Source: an uncultured Bacteroidota bacterium (GTDB taxonomy: Bacteria; Bacteroidota; Bacteroidia; Bacteroidales; 4484-276). Taken from it: DNA of 42,612 nt. The stretch's first letter is position 1; every line of letters starts with the position of its first letter. Below, piece after piece: positions 34,702 to 41,338 of the stretch. Position numbers and translations under genes: made by a program. Under the pieces are notes generated by a model. The model was given only the letters and a program-made list of their open reading frames with translations. It ran no database searches and was not told where the DNA came from. The stretch is taken from positions 1 through 42,612 of the forward strand of contig CAJATL010000286.1 of the NCBI GenBank assembly GCA_903944895.1. Direction: 5' to 3'.

Positions 34702-35310
34702 CTAAAGCAAAATAACCGGTTTCCGTTTTGGAGCGCGCAAAAAGTCGCTGAATTCCGGTGGGCCGGTCAGGTATTTTCCGGTAAAATCGTCGAGTTCGTC
34801 GAGGGTTTGCTCCGATAAAATGCTTAAAATCTCGTCGCTAACGGCTCCACTAAATAAAAATGGTGGTGAGTCTAACGTCATAAACCGGCCATAAAAATAT
34901 CCCAGAACCTGGTATTCGTCTAATTCTTTAACCGGTGTTCCTTTTATCGAACATTTCGACAGGAAAAAATCTGGTTTGTTCCACGCTTCCGGGATTTTCA
35001 TCAACTCGCTACGTTCCCGCCTGACAATATTATCGTTAAAATATTCGGTGATATTTGCCATTGATTTTTTCGAATAACTTTCGGTGAATTTTGAGATGCA
35101 ATTCCAGCAAATGGCATATTCAAAAATGATCTCCTTTTTTCCGTTGACAGGATTTTTCCGGTAGGCTTTTTCGATCAGGTAAGTGGTTGGATTCATTAAT
35201 AGATGCCGGTTGCACATCAGGCAATTTGTAAAAGGGGCATCGTTGAGCGAATCATAAAAAAGCTTTGGAATAATGATTCTGTTGCTTTCTTCGGGATTTT
35301 GATTTTCCAT
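34702..35310 (-). CDS. Cytoplasmic protein with paired CxxC motifs, unknown function
   Basis: 202 residues from the ATG MENQNPEESNRIIIP; 14 additional in-frame codons upstream are hydrophobic and less likely. Two cysteine pairs, CLMCNRHLL at about 32 and CWNCISKFTESY at about 68, could bind one zinc ion. The remainder is rich in Glu, Ser and Lys, ending in APKRKPVILL. I recognise no named family. It diverges from ispH with about 180 bases between them. Confidence 0.75.
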   Translation of the reverse strand: MENQNPEESNRIIIPKLFYDSLNDAPFTNCLMCNRHLLMNPTTYLIEKAYRKNPVNGKKEIIFEYAICWNCISKFTESYSKKSMANITEYFNDNIVRRERSELMKIPEAWNKPDFFLSKCSIKGTPVKELDEYQVLGYFYGRFMTLDSPPFLFSGAVSDEILSILSEQTLDELDDFTGKYLTGPPEFSDFLRAPKRKPVILL

Positions 35311-35489
35311 ATTTGTGTTGCCGGGTTTAAGGTTCAAAAATAGATAAATCAAACAATTCCGGATAAATAAAATTGAATTAGTTTTTCCGGCCGAATCATC
35401 TCATCAGCAGTTTAAATAAGTCGTTGAAAAGTTTCTGGTCCCGAATAAGTCAAAAATTGGTTAATTTGCAAAATCTTGATTGTCGAAAA

Positions 35490-36374
35490 ATGAAAATTTC
35501 AATAGATCCGAAAGCTGGTTTTTGTTCCGGGGTAAAGCGTGCGATTAGTCTAGCTGAAGAAGAACTGCAGCGATCCGGGCATTTATTTTGCCTGGGCCAG
35601 GTGGTTCATAACGAGCAGGAAGAAAACCGCCTGACAAATCTGGGGCTGGAAATTATTGATCAGGATGATTTCAGGAAGCTTCAAAATGCGGTGGTGCTCA
35701 TCCGGGCGCATGGAGAACCTCCTGAAACTTACGAAATCGCTGTCAAAAACAACATCCGGCTCATCGATGGAACCTGCCCCATCGTAATTAAACTTCAGAA
35801 AAAAATCAGGAAATCATTCATCGAAAATTATGAAGCAGGTGGCCAGATTGTAATTTTTGGTAAAAAGAATCATCCCGAAGTTCTTGGTTTGAGTGGACAG
35901 ACCGATAATTTGGCCATCATAGTTGAAGAAGAAAATGACCTGACAAAAATCGATTTTTCACAGCCGGTCAGCCTTTTTGCACAGACAACCAAAAGTAAAG
36001 AGGCATTTAATGAGATTTCATCGAAAATCAGGCTAAATATGGAGCAGGAGGCAATTTCGGAAAGAACTGAATTTTGTTCCACCGACAGCACTTGCCGACA
36101 GGTGACCGGTCGTGACCAAAATCTTCGCAACTTTGCTAACGAAAACGATATTGTAATTTTTGTAGGTGGTAAGAAATCTTCCAACGGCCATTATCTTTTT
36201 GAGATTGTAAAATCCGAAAACAGCAACGCTTTTTATGTGGATTCGCCCGAAAAGATTGTAAAATCCTGGTTCGATGGCGCTGAACAAATCGGCGTTACAG
36301 GCGCAACTTCCACACCCGGCTGGCTATTGAATGAGGTAGCTGCCAACATCGAGAAACTGATTTTAACAGCATAA
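35490..36374 (+). CDS. ispH: 4-hydroxy-3-methylbut-2-enyl diphosphate reductase
   Basis: 294 residues from MKISIDPKAGFCSGVKRAI, the canonical start; an in-frame extension of 22 codons is rejected. IspH is the iron-sulfur enzyme that makes IPP and DMAPP in the last step of the MEP pathway. The three cluster cysteines are present (AGFCSGVKRA, GTCPIV, STCRQV), along with RAHGEPPE, KKSSNGHYL and GATSTPGWL for substrate binding. The recF gene begins 4 bases after the stop, an unusual operon partner that probably reflects simple co-transcription. Confidence 0.98.
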   Translation: MKISIDPKAGFCSGVKRAISLAEEELQRSGHLFCLGQVVHNEQEENRLTNLGLEIIDQDDFRKLQNAVVLIRAHGEPPETYEIAVKNNIRLIDGTCPIVIKLQKKIRKSFIENYEAGGQIVIFGKKNHPEVLGLSGQTDNLAIIVEEENDLTKIDFSQPVSLFAQTTKSKEAFNEISSKIRLNMEQEAISERTEFCSTDSTCRQVTGRDQNLRNFANENDIVIFVGGKKSSNGHYLFEIVKSENSNAFYVDSPEKIVKSWFDGAEQIGVTGATSTPGWLLNEVAANIEKLILTA

Positions 36375-36378
36375 ATAA

Positions 36379-37509
36379 ATGTATTTAAAGCAATTAAACC
36401 TTCACAATTTTAAAAATTACACATCGGCCGAACTCACGTTTTCGCCCAAGGTGAATTGCTTTATCGGCGACAACGCTTCAGGCAAAACCAATATTCTGGA
36501 TGCCATTTATTATCTTTCGCTGAGCAAAAGTTATTTTAATCTTGTCGATTCGCAGAACATCAGGCACGGCGAGGAATATTTTTCGATTTTAGGAAAGTTT
36601 GAGATGGGCGGTGAAACTACAGACACCATTCACTGCATCCAGAAACTCAACCAGAAAAAGAGTTTCAAACTCAACAAAAAGGAATATCAGCGGCTTGCCG
36701 ATCACATCGGGCTTTATCCGTTGGTGATGGTTTCGCCCTACGACCGTGACCTGATCAACGAAGGCAGCGAGGTGAGGCGTCGGTTGATCGACAGCATCAT
36801 TTCGCAGTTCGACAAACTTTACCTCGACGACCTCATCAATTATAACAAAGCACTGGCCCAGCGAAATGTGCTGCTTAAAACTTTCGCCGAAAGGCATTTT
36901 TTCGATCAGGCTTCCATCGAAATCTGGGATGAACAGCTCATCCAGCTTGCACAGAGTATTTATCCCAAAAGGCGGGATTTTCTTCAAAATTACCTTCTCA
37001 TTTTTAATCATTATTTCGGCTTGATTTCGGGTGGTAAAGAAACGGTTGACATTGTTTATGAAACGCAGTTGGCCGGTCAAAGTATGGGCGATTTGCTAGC
37101 CGCAACGATCGGGAAAGACAGGATTATGAGATACACGACCACCGGAATTCACAAAGACGACCTGGTTTTTAACCTGGAAGGTTACCCTGTAAAAAAGTTT
37201 GGCTCGCAAGGCCAGCAAAAATCCTTCATCCTCGCCATCAGGCTCGCACAATACGAGTATATCAAGCAATTGAAGGGCTACAAACCGGTGATGCTCCTCG
37301 ACGATATTTTTGATAAACTCGACAATAATAGGGTAGAACAAATTATAAAACTTACCAGCGAAAACAGCTTTGGGCAGGTTTTTATCACCGACACCCAGCG
37401 CGAACGAATCAGTCACATGCTTCACGAAATCGACATCGACCACAAGATATTCGAAATTAAAAGCGGGGAAGCTTTTGAACTTCAAAACCATGACCTCGAA
37501 ATATTATGA
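36379..37509 (+). CDS. recF: DNA replication and repair protein RecF
   Basis: 376 residues, standard length. RecF is an SMC-like ATPase that loads RecA at gaps with RecO and RecR. Walker A GDNASGKT is at 30-37 followed by NILDAIYYLSLSKSYF. The signature region is KKFGSQGQQKSFILAIRLAQ and Walker B is PVMLLDDIFDKLD. The start MYLKQLNLHNFKNY is typical. The stop overlaps the ATG of the next gene by four bases (ATGA), so translation is coupled. dnaA and dnaN, the usual recF neighbours elsewhere, are absent. Confidence 0.98.
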   Translation: MYLKQLNLHNFKNYTSAELTFSPKVNCFIGDNASGKTNILDAIYYLSLSKSYFNLVDSQNIRHGEEYFSILGKFEMGGETTDTIHCIQKLNQKKSFKLNKKEYQRLADHIGLYPLVMVSPYDRDLINEGSEVRRRLIDSIISQFDKLYLDDLINYNKALAQRNVLLKTFAERHFFDQASIEIWDEQLIQLAQSIYPKRRDFLQNYLLIFNHYFGLISGGKETVDIVYETQLAGQSMGDLLAATIGKDRIMRYTTTGIHKDDLVFNLEGYPVKKFGSQGQQKSFILAIRLAQYEYIKQLKGYKPVMLLDDIFDKLDNNRVEQIIKLTSENSFGQVFITDTQRERISHMLHEIDIDHKIFEIKSGEAFELQNHDLEIL

Positions 37510-37808
37510 GTTTTAGAAAAACAAACGAAATAACGCTGGGCGAGGCTATCAAAGCGCTCATCGACACCTATAACCCAGGCAGCAGGCGTAAATTGAGCGA
37601 AGCCGGGATGATGGGCTCGTGGGATAAAGTTGTGGGAACCATGATAGCCGGGCATACCAAAAAAATGTGGGTACATCATCGCAAGCTTTATGTGGAGGTC
37701 GATTCGGCTGCTTTGCGCCAGGAGCTTGTGTATTCGCGCGAAAAAATCAAAAAATCCCTCAACAAACTGGCCGGCGAAGATTTGATTGACGAAGTGGTTT
37801 TCAGGTAG
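37506..37808 (+). CDS. DciA-family (DUF721) helicase-associated protein
   Basis: 100 residues. DUF721/DciA proteins bind DnaB and help load the replicative helicase in bacteria that lack DnaC. Recognisable parts: LGEAIKALIDTYNPGSRRKL, NYSWDKVVG-like GSWDKVVGTMIAGHT, KLYVEVDSAALRQELVY. It overlaps recF by four bases and is the end of the operon. Heptamer repeats follow the stop at once. Recurrence of recF-DUF721 in Bacteroidota is what I recall of the phylum. Confidence 0.92.
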   Translation: MSFRKTNEITLGEAIKALIDTYNPGSRRKLSEAGMMGSWDKVVGTMIAGHTKKMWVHHRKLYVEVDSAALRQELVYSREKIKKSLNKLAGEDLIDEVVFR

Positions 37809-37834
37809 CAGAGCGCGGAGCGCAAAGCGCAGAG

Positions 37835-37920
37835 CGAAAAAAACAAAATCCAAAATCCAAAACACAAAACACAAAACACAAAACACAAAATCCAAAACCC
37901 AAAAGACAAAATCCAAAAAA
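37835..37920. repeat. AAAACAC/AAAATCC heptamer tandem tract
   Basis: About eleven consecutive 7-base units: AAAATCC, AAAATCC, four AAAACAC, AAAATCC, AAAACCC, AAAAGAC, AAAATCC. It starts about 27 bases after the DUF721 stop, following a GCGGAGCGCAAAGCGCAGAGCG stretch of similar low complexity. A 7-base period cannot encode a protein repeat. Confidence 0.85.
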
Positions 37921-37946
37921 TCAGGGACTCAACTAATAAATGAAAG

Positions 37947-38102
37947 CTGTCGACTGCCAACTGCCAACTGCAACTGCCGCCTGCCGACTGCCAACTGCCG
38001 ACTGGCAACTGGCAACTGCCGCCTGCTGACTTATGCCTTATGCCTTACACCTTACGCCTGTCCGCCTGCCGACTTCCTCCTAACGCCTAACGCCTAACGC
38101 CT
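37947..38102. repeat. ACTGCCN and CCTAACG heptamer tracts
   Basis: Begins with CGACTGC, CAACTGC, CAACTGC, and continues through ACTGCCG and ACTGGCA units, then GCCTTAT, GCCTTAC, ACCTTAC, GCCTGTC, CGCCTGC, and ends with three CTAACGC units. The core drifts from ACTGCCA to ACCTTACG and CCTAACG while the 7-base step holds. Read on the other strand it is the NNNCAGT type seen at 19955. The rest of the 428-base gap to the next gene is AT-rich and carries a promoter. Confidence 0.8.
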
Positions 38103-38159
38103 ATTTTTTTCTTCCAAATTTAAACCCTCTCTAAATTATCGAAAATCGTTCATCAATGA

Positions 38160-38189
38160 TTGCAAATGAAATGGAACATTCTAATTTTG
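38160..38189 (+). promoter_or_regulatory. Promoter of the isocitrate dehydrogenase-family operon
   Basis: TTG (38160-38162) and TAATTTTG (38182-38189) are spaced 19 bases, an exact -7 match. The ATG is 48 bases further on. Confidence 0.75.
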
Positions 38190-38237
38190 TACCCTTATGT
38201 TAACGAATTAATATCTAAAAAGTTAAATTAATACGAT

Positions 38238-39434
38238 ATGTCAAAAAGAACAATTGTTGCGATGCCCGGAGATGGCATTGGAAAAGTAGTTTTACAGGAA
38301 GCAATTCGCGTGCTTGATGCAGCCGGCTTTGAAGCTGAATACGTAAATGGCGACATTGGCTGGGATTTTTGGTGTAACGAAGGCAACCCATTGCCTCAGC
38401 GCACCCTCGATCTTTTGGAAAAACACAAAATCGGCCTTTTTGGTGCGATAACTTCAAAACCTAAAGATGCTGCTTTTGATGAACTTTCGCCAGCATTAAA
38501 AGAAAAAAACCTGGTTTATGCAAGTCCGATCGTTGGCCTTCGTCAGCATTTCGGACTGGATATCTGCATGCGCCCTTGCCTTACCTACAAAGGCAATCCG
38601 CTCAATTTTATCCGTCGTGGCCGCGATGGAGGAGTTGAGGAACCGCAGGTTGACGTGGTGATTTTCCGTCAGAACACCGAAGGCCTTTACGGAGGCGTCG
38701 AGTGGAGTGACCCGCCACAACAGGTTTATGATGCCCTGATGACGCATCCGAAATTCAGAAAGAATTTTGGCATGCATCCTAAAGATGAAGTTTCGGTTTC
38801 GACCCGCATTTTTACGAAAAAATATACCGGACGCATTCTTCGTGCAGCTTTCGAACACGCCAAAAAATACGGCTATAAATCGGTTACGCTTTGCGAAAAA
38901 CCAAACGTCATCCGCGAAACAAGCGGCATGATGTACAAAATGGCCAAGGAAATGCAAAAAGCCGATTATCCACAAATCCCACTCTGGAATACCAACATCG
39001 ACGCGCAAATGATGTGGCTTACCAAAAATCCTGAAGATTACGGTGTAATCGTTGCCGGAAATATGTTTGGCGACATTGCCTCCGATGGCTTTGCCGGTTT
39101 GATTGGTGGACTTGGATTTGCAGCTTCAGCTCAGTTCAACCCTGATTCGGGCATTGGCGTTTTTGAGCCTACCCATGGTTCAGCTCCAAAATATGCCGAT
39201 TATGCGGTTTCGATCGTAAACCCCATTGCCATGGTAGAATCTGCCTGTATGATGCTTGATTTTATTGGCGAGAATGATCGCGCAAAACATATCCGCAAAG
39301 CTGTTGCCGATGTAGTTTCCGAAGGAAAAGTACGTACTTATGATATGCTTAAAATGACTGGTAAGGCAGATGTAGTCGAAAAAGGCGCTGCCTCAACGAC
39401 TCAAATGGCCGACGCAATAATCGCTAAATTATGA
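38238..39434 (+). CDS. Isocitrate/isopropylmalate dehydrogenase family protein, probably NAD-dependent isocitrate dehydrogenase
   Basis: 398 residues. It begins TIVAMPGDGIGKVVLQEAIR and has a metal-hydroxyacid pocket with LRQHFGLDICMRPC, RQNTEGLYGGVEW, KPNVIRETSGMM, and GNMFGDIASDGFAGLIGGLG, then FEPTHGSAPKYAD at the cofactor site. This family oxidatively decarboxylates 2-hydroxy-dicarboxylic acids (isocitrate, isopropylmalate, homoisocitrate, tartrate). I call it an isocitrate dehydrogenase because Bacteroidota homologues are usually so labelled; the absence of leu genes nearby is consistent. Cytoplasmic. Its stop overlaps the next start by four bases. Confidence 0.9.
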   Translation: MSKRTIVAMPGDGIGKVVLQEAIRVLDAAGFEAEYVNGDIGWDFWCNEGNPLPQRTLDLLEKHKIGLFGAITSKPKDAAFDELSPALKEKNLVYASPIVGLRQHFGLDICMRPCLTYKGNPLNFIRRGRDGGVEEPQVDVVIFRQNTEGLYGGVEWSDPPQQVYDALMTHPKFRKNFGMHPKDEVSVSTRIFTKKYTGRILRAAFEHAKKYGYKSVTLCEKPNVIRETSGMMYKMAKEMQKADYPQIPLWNTNIDAQMMWLTKNPEDYGVIVAGNMFGDIASDGFAGLIGGLGFAASAQFNPDSGIGVFEPTHGSAPKYADYAVSIVNPIAMVESACMMLDFIGENDRAKHIRKAVADVVSEGKVRTYDMLKMTGKADVVEKGAASTTQMADAIIAKL

Positions 39435-39982
39435 AAAAGGAAGTTTTAGAACTCTGGCCTGAACTCGACTGGATTAAGGATGAAGGCCTTCGCGAAAAAA
39501 CCGCCAAAACCTGGGAAATTGCCCTCGAACGCAGCGTGCTTACTGCCGGTGATCTGAATATAATCCCGTTTACGCTGTTGTGCGGTCCAAATCTCAAGGT
39601 AACCTTTATGGATCACAAGCGCTCGGTGGTGCACATTGCCCGTGATGCCGGGAATAAAATGAACGACATGTACCACGGTGAATTGCCGGTGAATATGGAT
39701 GTTCTGATTTCAGGCGCCATCCTTGCCGATGTTGGTAAATTGCTGGAATATGTGCTCGATGCCAACGGAAAAGCCGTTCAGGGAACTTATGGTAAATACC
39801 TGCGTCATCCATTTTCAGGAGTTTCTCTGGCCGAAGAATGCGGCGTTCCTGCCGAAGTGTGCCACATCATTGCAACCCATGCCGGCGAAGGAAACCTGGT
39901 AAAAAGAACCACCGAGGCTTTCGTTGTCCATCATGCCGATTTTATGACTTTCGAGCCTTTTCGTGAACGGCTGATCGTCTGA
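39431..39982 (+). CDS. HD-domain phosphohydrolase-like protein with altered HD motif
   Basis: 183 residues, overlapping the preceding dehydrogenase gene by four bases. HD domains bind metals through His, His-Asp, His and Asp. Here the first His (KRSVVHIARD), the later His (IATHAGEG) and the last Asp (HHADFMTF) are in place. The central HD doublet reads AD (ILADVGKLLEY; codons GCC GAT) where ILHDVGK is expected. The sequence around it is otherwise well conserved. Catalysis may be lost or carried by other ligands. The function and the link to the dehydrogenase are unknown. Confidence 0.85.
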   Translation: MKKEVLELWPELDWIKDEGLREKTAKTWEIALERSVLTAGDLNIIPFTLLCGPNLKVTFMDHKRSVVHIARDAGNKMNDMYHGELPVNMDVLISGAILADVGKLLEYVLDANGKAVQGTYGKYLRHPFSGVSLAEECGVPAEVCHIIATHAGEGNLVKRTTEAFVVHHADFMTFEPFRERLIV

Positions 39983-40007
39983 TAAAACAATAAATCAGTT
40001 TAAACAC

Positions 40008-40046
40008 AAAAACCTCAAAGGTGCAAAGCTTTTGAGGTTTTTTTTG
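40008..40046 (+). terminator. Terminator of the dehydrogenase-HD operon
   Basis: AAAAACCTCAAA (40008-40019) pairs with TTTGAGGTTTTT (40031-40042), followed by further T residues, around an 11-base loop. A-tract and T-tract flank the stem, so it can act both ways. Confidence 0.85.
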
Positions 40047-40050
40047 ATTT

Positions 40051-40083
40051 AAAGGTTTCACCTTTTCAAAAGGTGAAACCTTT
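40051..40083. repeat. AAAGGTTTCACCTTTT hairpin, unit 1
   Basis: Perfect 16-base arms around a single C (AAAGGTTTCACCTTTT / AAAAGGTGAAACCTTT). Imperfect copies occur at 40280-40312, 40326-40358 and 41193-41227. It directly follows the operon terminator. Confidence 0.85.
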
Positions 40084-40177
40084 CAAAATCAGGGGGTAAT
40101 AGATTTGTGCTAAGGTTGAGGAATGAAGAATGAGGTTTTTAATGAAAAAAATTGGTTTCATTCAGTGCATGAAAAAC

Positions 40178-40221
40178 CTTATTTCTTCAAAAAGCCAGAC
40201 CTTAGTACAAAAGCCCGCCAC
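40178..40221. repeat. Direct repeat A, left of the TA module
   Basis: A 44-base stretch (CTTATTTCTTCAAAAAGCCA then GACCTTAGTACAAAAGCCCG and CCAC) that recurs with five to six changes at 41058-41101, on the other side of the toxin-antitoxin genes and in the same orientation. Confidence 0.75.
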
Positions 40222-40279
40222 CTCCCCACCAAAACCTTATTAACCTTATTTTTCAGGCTTTCACCAAAGGACGTGTATT

Positions 40280-40358
40280 AAAGGTTTCACGTTTATAAAA
40301 GGTGAAACCTTTTCGAGCGTGGTTTAAAGTTTTCACCTTTCCAAAAGGTGAAACCTTT
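40280..40358. repeat. Two further AAAGGTTTCAC hairpins left of the TA module
   Basis: Units at 40280-40312 and 40326-40358, each imperfect (AAAGGTTTCACGTTTATAAA with GGTGAAACCTTT, and AAAGTTTTCACCTTTCCAAA with GGTGAAACCTTT). They lie just past the 3' end of the toxin gene. The region 39983-40401 holds only these repeats. Confidence 0.8.
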
Positions 40359-40401
40359 TTCTAAATTTTCAGGTGAACCACTTTTCAATTTTCAATCGAA
40401 A

Positions 40402-40701
40402 TTAATAATTACGTTTGGAGGGGTCTTGCCTGTTGTCCCAGAAGGAAAGTAAAACAATGATCTTATTTCGATCATCAATTTGGTAGATAATGCTTGTTTG
40501 CTTTGTAATAATCCCCATTCTGATTTTCATTTTTGATGAGGATTTGAACATTTCAGGATTCTCTGAAATTTCGATTAACACCTGATTTGTTTGATTAACG
40601 AAATTAACAATTTCGCGGTTGGTCCAGCGATTTTCGAGGTATTCGATAATCTTATCAAAGGTTTCATTGGCTTCCTTTGTCCACCTTATTTTATAAGCCA
40701 T
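40402..40701 (-). CDS. RelE/ParE family toxin
   Basis: 99 residues, the size of RelE/ParE toxins. The fold signature is YKIRWTKEANETFDKIIEYL at the N-terminus and IIYQIDDRNKIIVLLSFWDNRQDP at the C-terminus, with an Arg/Asn-rich end. ParE types poison DNA gyrase and RelE types cut mRNA on the ribosome; the sequence does not settle which. It is downstream of, and overlaps by 16 bases, the antitoxin gene, so expression is translationally coupled. AAAGGTTTCAC-type hairpins and direct repeats flank the pair. Confidence 0.92.
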   Translation of the reverse strand: MAYKIRWTKEANETFDKIIEYLENRWTNREIVNFVNQTNQVLIEISENPEMFKSSSKMKIRMGIITKQTSIIYQIDDRNKIIVLLSFWDNRQDPSKRNY

Positions 40702-40925
40702 TTCTCGTATTTTTTCATCACCTCGTCATGGGCAGTAGTCTCACCTTTTGACGCTTGTTCGAGTCCTTTTTCGATGCTTTCTTTTTGTGATGGCGGCAAA
40801 CTATCCCAAAAATCGTGTTTCGTATTTTTTACCAGCATGATTTCGATCTCCTCCAATAGCTGCAAATCCTCTGTTTCCGCTATTAAGGCATACAAAGCAG
40901 TTTTAATTTGTTGATTTTCCATCAT
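40686..40925 (-). CDS. Antitoxin of the RelE/ParE module
   Basis: 79 residues, acidic, helical, with EDLQLLEEIEIMLVKNTKHDF, DSLPPSQKESIEKGLEQAS and a terminal KKYEKWL. This resembles the Bacteroidota antitoxins that accompany ParE-like toxins and have no evident ribbon-helix-helix or Phd domain. It is translated first; its 3' end overlaps the toxin start by 16 bases. No operator is obvious upstream. There are two adjacent ATG codons, and the first is taken. Confidence 0.85.
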   Translation of the reverse strand: MMENQQIKTALYALIAETEDLQLLEEIEIMLVKNTKHDFWDSLPPSQKESIEKGLEQASKGETTAHDEVMKKYEKWLIK

Positions 40926-41057
40926 TAATTTTTTTTACAAAAATATCCAATTAAGTATTCAACTCCTTCATTCAAAATGGACTTCTTTCGAAAAAAAATT
41001 TTCATGTTTTGTAAAGATGAGGCCTTTTTGCACGGACAAGTTAAAACCTTTTAAAAG

Positions 41058-41101
41058 CTTATTTCTACAAAAAGCCAAACCTTAATACAAAACCCGGCCA
41101 C
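41058..41101. repeat. Direct repeat B, right of the TA module
   Basis: CTTATTTCTACAAAAAGCCA then AACCTTAATACAAAACCCGG and CCAC: the partner of the repeat at 40178-40221. A weak AGGCCTTTTT...AAAACCT inverted pair precedes it, as AGGTTTTT...AAAAACCT does on the left, so similarity probably extends about 40 bases further upstream in both copies. Confidence 0.75.
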
Positions 41102-41140
41102 AACTCTATTCCAACCTCATCAGAATCGTGGTTTAATCAA

Positions 41141-41169
41141 GGTTCCGAACTATTCAAGAGTTCGGAACC
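41141..41169. repeat. GGTTCCGAACT hairpin
   Basis: GGTTCCGAACT (41141-41151) pairs perfectly with AGTTCGGAACC (41159-41169), loop 7 bases. It resembles the AAAGGTTTCAC hairpins in layout (AAGGTT/AACC ends) but with another stem. Confidence 0.8.
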
Positions 41170-41192
41170 CTGCAAGACAAAAGCGTTGGTTT

Positions 41193-41227
41193 AAAGGTTT
41201 CACCTTTTTATAAAAAGTGAAACCTTT
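41193..41227. repeat. AAAGGTTTCACC hairpin, right of the TA module
   Basis: AAAGGTTTCACCTTTTTA pairs with TAAAAAGTGAAACCTTT with one unpaired base. It is the right-hand counterpart of the hairpins at 40280-40358. The remaining 40926-41057 stretch shows no gene. Confidence 0.8.
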
Positions 41228-41297
41228 TAGCCCTGACAAATGCGAAATCTTTATAGCACGTCAAAACTTCCCTCCTTCATCCAGATCAATTATCTTC

Positions 41298-41305
41298 TAC
41301 CTTTG
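41298..41305 (+). promoter_or_regulatory. -7 element of the arginine deiminase-like gene
   Basis: TACCTTTG matches TAnnTTTG; no good -33 element is seen. It lies 33 bases before the ATG at 41339, so any start upstream of that is unlikely. Confidence 0.5.
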
Positions 41306-41338
41306 CAAATCAAAACTCAACGAAAACAAACATCAAAA

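Noticed and set aside
37482-38097. Several open frames over the repeat region after DUF721
   Set aside because: They are low-complexity Phe/Leu/Cys or Lys/Thr strings from AAAACAC and ACTG heptamers, without homology-like features.
40402-40925. Larger defence island around the TA pair
   Set aside because: Flanking genes are a metabolic operon and an arginine deiminase-family gene; no nuclease, methylase or other defence gene is seen.
41240-41338. Upstream in-frame start of the arginine deiminase-like gene
   Set aside because: A -7 element lies inside that stretch, so the mRNA probably starts after it; the family start matches the ATG at 41339.
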